NCBI GenBank assembly: GCA_020847975.1
Contig: JADLBD010000225.1
Span: forward strand, 1 to 47,593
DNA: 47,593 nt
From: Bryobacterales bacterium
GTDB taxonomy: Bacteria > Acidobacteriota > Terriglobia > Bryobacterales > Bryobacteraceae
Direction: 5' to 3'
Under the pieces are notes generated by a model. It did not search any database, had not been told where the DNA came from, and saw nothing but the letters and a program-made list of their open reading frames with translations. Positions 25,408 to 33,556 of the stretch are shown piece after piece. Made by a program: the position numbers and the translations under genes. Position 1 is the first letter of the stretch, and the number at the start of each line of letters is the position of its first letter.

Positions 25408-26336
25408 TTCGCTTCGTTCCAGTCCTGCTCCTCTCCGTCCTCGCCTGGAGCGCTCCCCCGCCGCCGCCCCCATCGCGAGCCGTGATGCGCATCCCCTTCT
25501 GGTCGCCGGACAACACCGCTGTTCCCAGGGATGACCTCCAAGTGAAGCTGAACGGCAAGCCCGCGAAGGTGTCCCGCTACATCGGCGCGAAGGATGACCT
25601 GCTCATCCTGCTGGTGCTCGACTGGTCCGGTGATCTCTCCCTCATTGACCCTGCCCGCGAAGCCCTCATTGCGGCCATTCAAAAGCTGCCGCCCAATGCG
25701 CAGGTCGGCCTGCTCCGCGTTCAGGATGGCCTCCGGGTCCTCCTTGACCCGGGCACGGACCGCACCCAACTTGCCGATGTCCTTCGCGGCATCACCGTCA
25801 CCGCGCGCCCCGGCCTGCTCGACGCCATCGAGCCCGTGCAGCGCCTGGGCGATGATATCGCGGCCAAGGCTCATGTTCGCGTCGCCGCCCTCTACGTCAG
25901 CGACAGCGACATCACCGCCTATCGCGAAGACTACACCAACCCGGTCGTCAATAGCTCCGATTCGCACGACATGAGCAGGCGCTTCCCCGAGGGCCTGATT
26001 CAGGAAAAAATCCGACAATTGAAGTCTACCGTTCTGGGCGGGGAAACCCCTATCTTTCTTGTCCACCTCGACTACCGTAGCGATCGTTTGAATACCGCCT
26101 ATCAAACCGGATTGCTCGAACTTGCCCTGGCCTCGGGCGGAGCCGCCGAATTCTGCCGCTCCCTCGCCGAGATTCCCGTCTCCATCGAGAAGGTCATGGG
26201 CAATCTCCTTTCCCACCAGAGCGTCGAGGTAGAATGGCAGCCTGGCAAGGCAAAACAGGTGGACGTGGCCATTGAAGCCCAAGGGCGCACCCTGCGCTTC
26301 CGCCCACGCCGCCAATTGGGAGTTCGAAAACGATGA
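25404..26336 (+). CDS. Secreted VWFA-like protein
   Basis: After a signal peptide (FVPVLLLSVLAWSA) and a Pro run, the 310-residue product has a von Willebrand factor A-like Rossmann fold. LLILLVLDWSGDLS (about 63-77) stands where the metal-site motif DxSxS is expected, but reads DWSGD. AREALIAAIQKLPPNAQVGL and VAALYVSDSDITAY follow. Such VWFA-related proteins are numerous in Acidobacteria and are thought to bind proteins outside the cell. The start is TTG 25404, overlapping the barrel gene's stop; the next gene's ATG overlaps this stop. The arrangement suggests a surface complex with the barrel. Confidence 0.7.
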   Translation: MIRFVPVLLLSVLAWSAPPPPPPSRAVMRIPFWSPDNTAVPRDDLQVKLNGKPAKVSRYIGAKDDLLILLVLDWSGDLSLIDPAREALIAAIQKLPPNAQVGLLRVQDGLRVLLDPGTDRTQLADVLRGITVTARPGLLDAIEPVQRLGDDIAAKAHVRVAALYVSDSDITAYREDYTNPVVNSSDSHDMSRRFPEGLIQEKIRQLKSTVLGGETPIFLVHLDYRSDRLNTAYQTGLLELALASGGAAEFCRSLAEIPVSIEKVMGNLLSHQSVEVEWQPGKAKQVDVAIEAQGRTLRFRPRRQLGVRKR

Positions 26337-27166
26337 ACCGCTGGATTGTCGCCATTGTCCTCGCGGCGCTGGCCGGCGCCGGCATCGGCTACTGGAGGGG
26401 AGCCTCCATCCGTGCCAGGCTTGCCCAGGACGCCGCGCGCTTCCAACAGGTGGAAGCCAATCTCCGCACCCGCCTCGATGCCGCCGAAAAGGAGCGCGAC
26501 TCGCTGCGCGCCCAGGCTGCTTCCGCCGAACATCCGCCCGCGCCCCCTCCCGCGCCGCGCCCCAAGCCGAATGTCGATGATTCCACCAGCCGCCGGCAAC
26601 TGGTTCAGATGCTCGAGGAGAGGACCCGCGAGTTGGAAGCCGCCGACAACTCCATCCAGCAGTTGCAGACCAAACTCGCCGACATGGACACCCGCATCAC
26701 CCAGTTGACGGACCAGCAAGACCGCCTTCAGGCCTCAGAAACCGAACTGCGCGAGCGGCTCGATGCCGCTTCCAAACAGGCCGCCGACCTCGACCAGTTG
26801 CTGAAAACCCGCGAAAAACGCCTCGCCGATGTCGAACTTACCAATCAGCAACTCCGCAGCCGGACGGATGATTCCGTGCGCCGCCTCGCCAGCCTGCGCA
26901 AACTCTCCGGTGACCTCGAAGATCTCACACAGCGCCGCGAAGCCTACATGACGAACATCCTCGGACGCTATCGCGAGGCCACCGATCTGTTCCGCTCCAT
27001 GTCCCTGCGCCTCGACAATCTGCGCGAGTCCACCACCGTCTCCGGAAGCGACCTCTCCCGCATCCAGAACGCGGTCAGCCTCGCCGAGGAAGACATGCGC
27101 CAGTTGCGTGCGCTCAACACCAGGGCTTCCCGCCTGCAGAAAGAACTGAAATCCGCCGCCCGGTAG
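26333..27166 (+). CDS. Membrane-anchored coiled-coil protein
   Basis: Residues 3-21 form one membrane helix (RWIVAIVLAALAGAGIGYW). A Pro-rich stretch lies at about 68-80, and heptad-rich coiled coil covers about 25-65 and 85-275 (for example ELEAADNSIQQLQTKLADMD). There is no enzymatic motif. The topology would be an N-terminal anchor with a long periplasmic coil, though the reverse is possible. It is the last gene of the coupled trio starting at 22639. A role as a spacer or tether between inner membrane and the barrel/VWFA pair is inference. Confidence 0.65.
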   Translation: MNRWIVAIVLAALAGAGIGYWRGASIRARLAQDAARFQQVEANLRTRLDAAEKERDSLRAQAASAEHPPAPPPAPRPKPNVDDSTSRRQLVQMLEERTRELEAADNSIQQLQTKLADMDTRITQLTDQQDRLQASETELRERLDAASKQAADLDQLLKTREKRLADVELTNQQLRSRTDDSVRRLASLRKLSGDLEDLTQRREAYMTNILGRYREATDLFRSMSLRLDNLRESTTVSGSDLSRIQNAVSLAEEDMRQLRALNTRASRLQKELKSAAR

Positions 27167-27408
27167 ACTCCCTTTCCTAAGCAATGTCAACTTCAGGCCC
27201 TGGGCACAAGATGCCAGCCGGCGTGAGCCGGCCGCTGACGGCTGTGCGCTGAAAGCCCCCGCTCGAGACGACAGCTCGCCTGCTGCCCTGCAATTCACAG
27301 GCTCGAAATACCGATCCGATGGTAGACGCCAGGAACACGCGGCAGGCATCCATTTAGGTGGACCGGGAAATAGAAACCCGGAAGAGCAGGCAGGAAATGG
27401 AGGTTGTT
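27167..27408. other. Intergenic region with a GC hairpin
   Basis: Gccggc at 27217-27222 and 27227-27232, around a gtga tetraloop, forms a 6-base hairpin about 50 bases after the 26333-27166 stop. It may end the barrel operon, though no T run follows. A weaker ccggg/cccgg pair lies at about 27363-27382 just before the ribosome site of the PEGA gene. I see no gene here. Confidence 0.35.
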
Positions 27409-27897
27409 ATGAAGAGATTACTCCTCGCCGGCGCCTTGGTTCTTGCGATGCTTCCTGTTACCGCGGCGGCTCATGGGGAGTTTGGCCGTGTTGGCGGGTT
27501 TGGCCGTTTTGGCGCTTACGGACGGTTCGGAGGATTCGGATTTGGCGGGCGGGCATTCCTGCCCATGGGCTGGGGTGGTTGGTACGGACCCTATTGGAAC
27601 ATGTACCCCTACTGGCCCTGGTATGGAACTCCAAACGCCGGGCAGGTCAAATTGGAAACCCACTTGAAGGATGCTCAAGTCTATATCAACGGCAATTACG
27701 CCGGAACAGCCGGCCAACTGAAAACCATGACACTGACACCCGGCAACTACAGCATCGAAGTGCGGGCTCCGGGGCGCTCCCCATACCGGCAAAATGTGCA
27801 CGTACTGGCAGGCAAGACGCTCAAGTTGCATCCTGATCTGCCGCTTCAGACTCCGGCTGCCCCCAAAGAGGCGCAAGACGACGGAACTCCAGGTTGA
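27409..27897 (+). CDS. Secreted Gly-rich protein with PEGA domain
   Basis: The start is ATG 27409, preceded by a good ribosome site (ggagg). It gives a signal peptide (MKRLLLAGALVLAMLPVTAA). A low-complexity segment of Gly/Phe/Arg repeats follows (GRVGGFGRFGAYGRFGGFGF), then an aromatic stretch with WGGWYGPYWNMYPYWPWY. The C-terminal half is a PEGA-type beta domain (about 82-140: GQVKLETHLKDAQVYINGNY, LTPGNYSIEVRAPG). PEGA domains are found on surface proteins and usually bind carbohydrate or envelope parts, but no function is proven. The gene stands alone. Confidence 0.75.
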   Translation: MKRLLLAGALVLAMLPVTAAAHGEFGRVGGFGRFGAYGRFGGFGFGGRAFLPMGWGGWYGPYWNMYPYWPWYGTPNAGQVKLETHLKDAQVYINGNYAGTAGQLKTMTLTPGNYSIEVRAPGRSPYRQNVHVLAGKTLKLHPDLPLQTPAAPKEAQDDGTPG

Positions 27898-27974
27898 GTC
27901 AGGACTGGAGTCACGCGGTGAGGCGGAATTCCAGCCGGCCGCCGGAACGGGAGAGCCCGGCGCGCCGGGCAGCG

Positions 27975-28532
27975 TCATTTCCCGGCCGGGGTTCGCAGCG
28001 CGTTGTCCACCTGATGCTCCTCCTGGTGCAGTTTGGCCAGTTTCAAATAGTCGCCGAGAACCTGAGTCATCCTGGTCGAATCATCCCTCAGGCGATAGGC
28101 GTAGCCCTCATAGGCGGGGGCCCATAGATCCGCCTTGTTTGCATTGAACCAGTCCAACGCGTGAGTTGTCTCAGCGGCTGCATCTTTCAGAAGTGGAATC
28201 GTCCTGACGATGGCATTCCGTTCCCAGCGGGGCAGGTCCTTCCGCTCCTCGTTGAGAATACCGGCCTCCCGGCCCATTTCGTTGATCCGTTCCTTTAGCG
28301 TGTTGAGGATGAGCTGATGTCCGGCTGCGTCCATTGTTGGATCCTGCACGGCCTCGATCAACTCGCCGGCCTCTTCCTGAACAAATGCGGCGGATGCCTG
28401 GAGATGCTCGAGCCTTTGCGTTGTCTCATCGGCAAGCGTAAACGTATGCGGGGTTCTCACGCCGGCTTGCGCAAGGCAGAATGACCAACTGACGAGCAAT
28501 GTGGCTGCTGGCAAAGCGTATTTCATCTTCAT
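27975..28532 (-). CDS. Secreted helical hypothetical protein, 185 aa
   Basis: A signal peptide (YALPAATLLVSWSFCLAQ) is followed by an all-helical, charged mature chain with no cysteine or catalytic motif. A conserved-looking central part reads RTIPLLKDAAAETTHALDWF, then YEGYAYRLRDDSTRMTQVLG. I do not know a named family. It converges with the PEGA gene (77 bases between stops) and is divergent from the 28848 cluster across a 315-base gap. ATG 28532 was preferred as the first codon; ATG 28526 is also possible. Confidence 0.6.
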   Translation of the reverse strand: MKMKYALPAATLLVSWSFCLAQAGVRTPHTFTLADETTQRLEHLQASAAFVQEEAGELIEAVQDPTMDAAGHQLILNTLKERINEMGREAGILNEERKDLPRWERNAIVRTIPLLKDAAAETTHALDWFNANKADLWAPAYEGYAYRLRDDSTRMTQVLGDYLKLAKLHQEEHQVDNALRTPAGK

Positions 28533-28847
28533 AGCCTATTGTCTCTCCTTTTCTCGACAACCGGATCGAAAACCGGTTCTTGAACGCGCTTCAATAGAGA
28601 TTGACGAAAACGAATCCCAAGGTGAGTGTACCGTCGTGAGGGCATTCCTACCCCTGGGCGTGTGGTAGTAACCGAAGCGCCGGGCTTCTGATAGCCCAGC
28701 TTCGGCCCCTAAGCCTTCTGGTTTTCGGAACTTTTCCCTATTCGGTCCCGTATGTCATAAATGTGAACCCACCCGAGCCGTTCCCCGATTGACACCATCC
28801 CCTTGAACACCTTACGCTTACGCATGGAATAGTGAGGAGACACGCGA
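28533..28847. other. Gene-free region with two stem-loops upstream of the PspA cluster
   Basis: No coding frame stands out. Two inverted repeats lie side by side. Ctacc (28648-28652) pairs with ggtag (28664-28668). A longer one has ccgaagc (28672-28678) pairing with gcttcgg (28699-28705), around an inner gggc/gccc stem (28682-28685, 28694-28697). They could be part of a structured leader, a small RNA or a terminator for an upstream transcript. A promoter candidate follows at 28789. Confidence 0.4.
28789..28818 (+). promoter_or_regulatory. Candidate sigma-70-type promoter for the PspA/ABC/AAA cluster
   Basis: A perfect TTGACA (28789-28794) is followed after 18 bases by TACGCT (28813-28818), an acceptable -10. 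The first gene's ATG is 30 bases further, with a gaggag ribosome site between. I see no sigma-54 or obvious operator sequence. Confidence 0.5.
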
Positions 28848-29528
28848 ATGAGCAAGAAGTGGTACAACTACTTCGTCTCGGTGGATTCGGGCGCTGCCGG
28901 CGCCGAGCCTGACAGCGCTTCCCCGGCTTCAGTAGGCGCCCCGAATGCGGCGCAGACCATCGCGGAAATCGCGGCGTCCGTGCAGCCCGCGCCGAAGTTT
29001 ACGCAGCCCGTGGCCGACCCTACGTCGTTCGACCAGATCTATCAGGCGGCCGAAGTCCGTACGCCGCCCCACGGATTCACCATCTTCAAGATCGCCGACA
29101 TGCTCAAGAGCGAGCACATTCGTGAGTTGGCCGTCGAAATCAAGCGCAGCTCCGTTTTGCTCGCCCTCGATGCCGCCGGCGTCAAGCTGCAGGAGGTCCT
29201 CGAGGATGCGGTCCGCCGCGACCGCGCCCTGGACACCTTCGAAATGGTGCAGCAGCGTGCCCTCGACCAGCTCGAAGCCCGTAAGGCGGACGAGAACAAG
29301 AAACTTCAGGAGGAGGCGGACCGCGTCCTCAATGAACTCCGCTCGAAGATTCAGGCCAACAATGATGATGTGGCCAAAGAGCGCGAGCGCCTGCAAACCT
29401 GGCGTCTCCAGAAGCAGCAGGAGGAACGCCGCATTTTTGACGCCGTGGCGCCGTTCGTGTCCGAGAACCCGATTTCCACGGGTCCGGCCCCGGCGCCGCG
29501 AAAGCCCCAGGAAGCACCCGGCCAATAG
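28848..29528 (+). CDS. Cytoplasmic coiled-coil protein, first gene of the PspA/ABC/AAA cluster
   Basis: The 226-residue protein has no signal peptide or membrane segment. After MSKKWYNYFVSVDSG comes an Ala/Pro-rich linker, then a conserved-looking core at about 65-105 (FDQIYQAAEVRTPPHGFTIF and SEHIRELAVEIKRSSVLLAL). A coiled coil covers about 125-205 (DQLEARKADENKKLQEEADR), and the tail is disordered. The core may be an uncharacterised domain specific to this cluster. Being 33 bases ahead of pspA suggests it is a partner or regulator of PspA. I do not recognise the family. Confidence 0.6.
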   Translation: MSKKWYNYFVSVDSGAAGAEPDSASPASVGAPNAAQTIAEIAASVQPAPKFTQPVADPTSFDQIYQAAEVRTPPHGFTIFKIADMLKSEHIRELAVEIKRSSVLLALDAAGVKLQEVLEDAVRRDRALDTFEMVQQRALDQLEARKADENKKLQEEADRVLNELRSKIQANNDDVAKERERLQTWRLQKQQEERRIFDAVAPFVSENPISTGPAPAPRKPQEAPGQ

Positions 29529-29561
29529 CCGGAGTACCGGTTCGGAAGGAGGAGCCCTATC

Positions 29562-30293
29562 ATGTTCCAACGGCTGGCACGCGTTTTCCGTTCGTTTATC
29601 GGATTCTTCATCTCCGTGGCCGAGGATCCCGAGCTGATCCTCGAGCAGAACATTCGCGACATGAATGACCAGGTGCCGCGCATGAACGAGAGCATCGCCA
29701 TGGTGAAGGCCAACGTGACGCTGCTCGAGAAGGAGGAATCGAAATACAAGGCCGAAGTCAACGATCTTGCGAGCAAGGTGAAGGCAAGCATTCAGGCGGG
29801 ACGGGACGACCTGGCCGGCCACTTCGCCATTCAGCTCGAGCAGCTTCGCAGCGCCCTGGCGCGCACGCAAGGGCAGTTGCAGACCGCTCGCGCCGCCTAT
29901 GACAAGGCGCAGAACGTGAAAACGGCCTTCCTGCGCGAAAAGGAGCGCAAGACCCGCGAGGCGATGAACGCCATCCGCGACTATCGCCGTTCGCAGTGGC
30001 AGAAGAAAGTGGCCGACGCGATGGAGCAGTTCGAAGTCGCCGGCATCAGCCAGACGCACGATGAGATGGTGCGCAAGATTGAAGAGACCACGGCCGTCAA
30101 CGAAGCGCGCATGGAGATGGCCATCGGCAACGTGGACCAGCAGCGCTTCCAGATTGAAGAGGAGGCCGAAAAGATTCGCGCGGCGGAACTGGTGAAACAG
30201 TTCAAATCCGAGATGGGCCTCCTCTCTCCCTCACCGGCTGCGCCCTCTCCGGAGAAAACCATCGGCGGCCGTGACACCGAAAGGACTGCGTAA
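29562..30293 (+). CDS. pspA: PspA/IM30-family membrane-remodelling protein
   Basis: The 243-residue protein is a typical PspA: an N-terminal amphipathic helix (MFQRLARVFRSFIGFFIS), DPELILEQNIRDM, then a long helical hairpin with LEKEESKYKAEVNDLA. PspA/IM30/Vipp1 proteins assemble on the inner face of the cytoplasmic membrane and protect or remodel it under stress; they are related to ESCRT-III. The usual PspF regulator and PspB/C are absent. Instead it sits between a coiled-coil gene (33 bases) and a solute-binding/OmpA fusion gene (15 bases). An AAA+ ATPase gene ends the cluster and could act on PspA assemblies; that is inference. Confidence 0.9.
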   Translation: MFQRLARVFRSFIGFFISVAEDPELILEQNIRDMNDQVPRMNESIAMVKANVTLLEKEESKYKAEVNDLASKVKASIQAGRDDLAGHFAIQLEQLRSALARTQGQLQTARAAYDKAQNVKTAFLREKERKTREAMNAIRDYRRSQWQKKVADAMEQFEVAGISQTHDEMVRKIEETTAVNEARMEMAIGNVDQQRFQIEEEAEKIRAAELVKQFKSEMGLLSPSPAAPSPEKTIGGRDTERTA

Positions 30294-30308
30294 GCAGAGG
30301 AGGCAACC

Positions 30309-31874
30309 ATGGCAGTGCGAATTGAAAAAGGCGGCTGGCTGTTCATCTTCCTCATCGGTCTGGGACTGGTTGGCTACAGCCTGGACCGCTACGGAGTGGT
30401 GAACCTTTCCGGCCTGTTCGGCGGCAAGTCCGCCCCCAGAACCACCGCCGCGGTGGACCCCGCCAAGCCGCTCCCCACAAGCGGTGAAAAGGAGACGAAT
30501 GCCGTCCGCGTGCGCGTGAACATCTGGGTGGGCTGCGTCGGCGGATTGGTGGCGAACGGCGGCCTGGACACGGCTCCGGGCTCGATTTACGACAGGAAAG
30601 GGCTGAAGGTCTCCTTCAAGATTATTGATGACTGGACCGAGGGCGTCGCGGCTCTCGCCTCGAACAACGTGGACGTGATGCTCACCACGGCCGACGTCTG
30701 GGCCAAGGACTATGCGCAACTCGAGGAAAAAGGCTTCCACGCCCGCGCCGTCTACATGGTGGATTGGTCGCGCGGCGCAGACGGCGTTATCGGCAAGCAG
30801 GGCATCAACAGCATCGAAGACCTCGCCGGCAAGACCGTGGCCTTCGCGCCCTACACGCCGTCCCACTTCCTGCTCTTCAACGGGCTGAAGAGCTCCGGCC
30901 TCAGCACCGAACAGCGCAATGAGATCTTCGCCAAGGCCGTACACACCAAGGACGGCATTGAACCGGCGACGCTGTTCGCCCAGCAGAAGGTGGATGCCGC
31001 CGTGGCCTGGGATCCCGACATGAGCGACGCCGTCACCAAGCGCCCCGGCTCGAAGAAAATCTACGATACGCGCATCGCCAACCGGCTCATCGCCGACATC
31101 CTCGTCGTGAGTGACCGCTTCTCCGCCAACGCGCCGCAAACCACCCGCAATTTCCTCGAAGGCTGGCTCGAGGGCGTCGAGTTTATCCGACAGCAGCCGT
31201 CGCGCGCCTACACCTTGATCGGCACCATCAAGGACTTCAACATTCCTTCCGACCTGGCCAAGACGATGCTCGAGGGAGTGCGCCTTTCCGACTACGCCGA
31301 CAACAAAGCGTTCTTCGCCAGCGGCGCCGGCTCGGACTACAACAACATCTTCACCATGGCTTCGGACATGTACCGCGAACTGCGCACCATCAAGCGCATT
31401 TCCGAGCCCGAGGGCAGCGTCGACCGGCGCTACATCGCCGCCATCGAGGGCAAGTTCTCCTCGAAATCTACCGAGGCTCCCATCGAGTACAAAGAACCGC
31501 CCAAAGGCGCGACGCCCATCGCCACGCAGCGCCGCTCCATCTACTTTGAAACCAATTCCGCCGCCATGAGCCCCGACTCCCGCGCCGTCGTCGACGAAAT
31601 CGGCAGCTTCATGCGCGCCTACGAAAACACCATCGTCGACATCGACGGCAATAGCGACTCGACAGGCTCGCGCGAACTCAACATGGATCTCTCCAAGCGC
31701 CGCGCCGAGGCCGTCAAGAATTACCTCATGACGAAGTACGGCTACCCGACGGCGCGGATGCGCACCGCCGGCAACGGCCCGGACAAACCCATTGCCGGCA
31801 ACGATACGCCGGAAGGCCGCGAAAAGAACCGGCGTACCGACATCAAGGTCTATCCGAACCCCGGCACTCCCTAG
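30309..31874 (+). CDS. Membrane-anchored NitT/TauT-type solute-binding protein fused to an OmpA domain
   Basis: Three parts are visible in 521 residues. An uncleaved N-terminal membrane helix comes first (about 8-30, GGWLFIFLIGLGLVGYSLDR). A periplasmic binding protein of the NMT1/SsuA type follows (about 66-370: DWTEGVAALASNNVDVMLTT, LAGKTVAFAPYTPSHFLL, FAQQKVDAAVAWDP). The last part is an OmpA-like peptidoglycan-binding domain (about 407-517: RSIYFETNSAAMS, GNSDSTGSRELNMDLSKRRA). The binding protein should feed the permease and ATPase encoded next, and the OmpA domain would tie it to the wall. Solute-binding proteins of this class are normally free or lipid-anchored, so the wall link is unusual. 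The ligand cannot be inferred; relatives bind nitrate, taurine, alkanesulphonates or pyrimidines. Confidence 0.85.
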   Translation: MAVRIEKGGWLFIFLIGLGLVGYSLDRYGVVNLSGLFGGKSAPRTTAAVDPAKPLPTSGEKETNAVRVRVNIWVGCVGGLVANGGLDTAPGSIYDRKGLKVSFKIIDDWTEGVAALASNNVDVMLTTADVWAKDYAQLEEKGFHARAVYMVDWSRGADGVIGKQGINSIEDLAGKTVAFAPYTPSHFLLFNGLKSSGLSTEQRNEIFAKAVHTKDGIEPATLFAQQKVDAAVAWDPDMSDAVTKRPGSKKIYDTRIANRLIADILVVSDRFSANAPQTTRNFLEGWLEGVEFIRQQPSRAYTLIGTIKDFNIPSDLAKTMLEGVRLSDYADNKAFFASGAGSDYNNIFTMASDMYRELRTIKRISEPEGSVDRRYIAAIEGKFSSKSTEAPIEYKEPPKGATPIATQRRSIYFETNSAAMSPDSRAVVDEIGSFMRAYENTIVDIDGNSDSTGSRELNMDLSKRRAEAVKNYLMTKYGYPTARMRTAGNGPDKPIAGNDTPEGREKNRRTDIKVYPNPGTP

Positions 31875-31877
31875 ACC

Positions 31878-32699
31878 ATGCAGCCCACCATCATCCGCAA
31901 ACCGATTCCCAGGCAGCTCCAGATCATCCTCGGGTTCGCTGCCTGGGGGTTCCTGGTTCTCGTGTGGTTCCTCATCACCCGCGGCGATCTGCTACCGCCG
32001 ATGACGCTGCCCGACCCGGCCGGCGTCGTCAAAGCCATCGCCCGCCTGTGGGTGGAATATGACCTGCTCGGCAACGTGTTTCAAAGCTGGTGGCGCATCG
32101 CGCAGGCCTTCTTCTGGTCGGCTCTGGTGGCAATCCCGCTCGGCCTGTTGATGGGCAGCTTTCCGCTCGTGTTTCACCTGGTGAACCCCGTCGCCGCCCC
32201 CATGCGATCCATGCCGATCACGGCATTCCTGCCCGCCTTCATCGCCTTGTTCGGCATGGATGAGGGGATGAAGGTCGGGTTCCTGTTCTTCGGCATGTTC
32301 TTCTACCTGCTGGCCGTGGTTGTGGAAGAAGTGAACAAGGTGGATCACGCCTTGCTCGAGACAGCCTACACCTTGGGCGCGAAGGTCCATCACGTGCTGT
32401 GGCTGCTCTTCCGCGCCTCCTTCCCTGCCATCTTCGGCTCGTTCCGCATCCTCTACGACATCGGTTGGACGTATGTCATCCTCGCCGAAATGGTGAACGC
32501 CCGCAAAGGCGTCGGCTACATGGTGGAGGCCGCGCGCAAGGTGCTCGACTTCGAGCGCGTCTATGCCGGCATCATCGCCATCGGCGTCGCCGCGTTCCTG
32601 TTCCGCTCACTGCTGGCGGTGATCGAAGATCGCCTATTTCCCTGGCAGCGTCCCACTCGCCAGCAGCCCGAACCCTCCCTCTCTTCCAATGGATCATAA
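31878..32699 (+). CDS. ABC transporter permease, NitT/TauT (SsuC/TauC-like) family
   Basis: The 273-residue inner-membrane protein has about six hydrophobic segments and a BPD_transp_1 core. The EAA-like loop that contacts the ATPase is EEVNKVDHALLETAYTLGAK, followed by FRASFPAIFGSFRILYDIGW. The region AMRSMPITAFLPAFIALFGM is characteristic of SsuC/TauC-type permeases. It begins three bases after the binding-protein stop and overlaps the ATPase gene by 11 bases, so the three form one transporter. Imported substrate is unknown. Confidence 0.88.
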   Translation: MQPTIIRKPIPRQLQIILGFAAWGFLVLVWFLITRGDLLPPMTLPDPAGVVKAIARLWVEYDLLGNVFQSWWRIAQAFFWSALVAIPLGLLMGSFPLVFHLVNPVAAPMRSMPITAFLPAFIALFGMDEGMKVGFLFFGMFFYLLAVVVEEVNKVDHALLETAYTLGAKVHHVLWLLFRASFPAIFGSFRILYDIGWTYVILAEMVNARKGVGYMVEAARKVLDFERVYAGIIAIGVAAFLFRSLLAVIEDRLFPWQRPTRQQPEPSLSSNGS

Positions 32700-33513
32700 G
32701 ACCAAAATCACGCTGCGCAACGTTGGCCGCGTCTTCACCGGCGTCAATGACGGAAAGATCGAAGCGTTGCGCGATGTCAACCTCGAGATTGAAGACGAGT
32801 TTTCCGCCGACGGCCGCGACGTCGGCGAATTCCGCGTCCTGCTCGGACCCTCGGGCTGCGGCAAGTCCACCATCCTGCGCCTTATCGCCGGCCTCGATTT
32901 CCCCACTTCCGGCGAAGTCCTGGTCAACGGCGTCCGCGTCACGGGACCCGGATCCGACCGGGGCATGGTCTTTCAGAAATACACCTCATTCGCATGGCTC
33001 ACGGTCACCGGCAACATCGAATACCCGCTTCGGATTAAAGGAACTCCGGCAGCCGAGCGGCGCGAAATTGTTTCCCGCCTCATCCAGGCTGTCGGCCTCG
33101 CGGGTTTCGAAAACGCCTATCCGCACACGCTTTCCGGCGGCATGCAGCAACGCCTCGCCATCGCCCGCTCGCTCGCCGTGCGCCCGCAGGTGCTGCTGAT
33201 GGACGAACCCTTCGGCGCGCTCGATGCGCAGACACGGAACGACATGCAGACCCTGCTGCTGCGCATCTGGGACGAAACGGCCGCCACCGTCCTGTTCGTT
33301 ACGCACGACGTCGCGGAAGCTGTCTATCTCGCCGACCACCTCTACATCGTCGGGCCGCGTCCGGGCACCATTATCGAGGACATCCCCGTGCCCTTCCCCC
33401 GTCCGCGTGACCAGGGCGTGAAAGTGTGGAAGGAGTTCCAGGAACTCGAAGCGCACGCCCTCGCCCGTCTCCGCCGCGCCGCCGGCTCCGGACAGGTCCG
33501 CGTCACCATCTGA
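32689..33513 (+). CDS. ABC transporter ATP-binding protein, NitT/TauT (SsuB/TauB-like) family
   Basis: The 274-residue ATPase has Walker A GPSGCGKST (from residue 53), Q-loop VFQKYTSFAWLTV, signature LSGGMQQR (from 148), Walker B VLLMDEPFGALDAQ and the switch His in FVTHDVAEA. The Q-loop and downstream sequence match the nitrate/taurine/sulphonate import subfamily. One insert (about 33-45, EDEFSADGRDVGEF) lengthens the segment before Walker A compared with SsuB. ATG 32689 overlaps the permease gene. It powers import through the neighbouring permease. Confidence 0.9.
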   Translation: MDHKTKITLRNVGRVFTGVNDGKIEALRDVNLEIEDEFSADGRDVGEFRVLLGPSGCGKSTILRLIAGLDFPTSGEVLVNGVRVTGPGSDRGMVFQKYTSFAWLTVTGNIEYPLRIKGTPAAERREIVSRLIQAVGLAGFENAYPHTLSGGMQQRLAIARSLAVRPQVLLMDEPFGALDAQTRNDMQTLLLRIWDETAATVLFVTHDVAEAVYLADHLYIVGPRPGTIIEDIPVPFPRPRDQGVKVWKEFQELEAHALARLRRAAGSGQVRVTI

Positions 33514-33556
33514 TCGGTGGCGCCTTATACAATCAAGATTACAGGCCGAGCGCCCA

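Noticed and set aside
27967..28847. CRISPR array or tRNA in the larger noncoding stretches
   Set aside because: I looked for regularly spaced repeats and cloverleaf-like segments in the gaps and saw none. The inverted repeats near 28650-28705 occur once.
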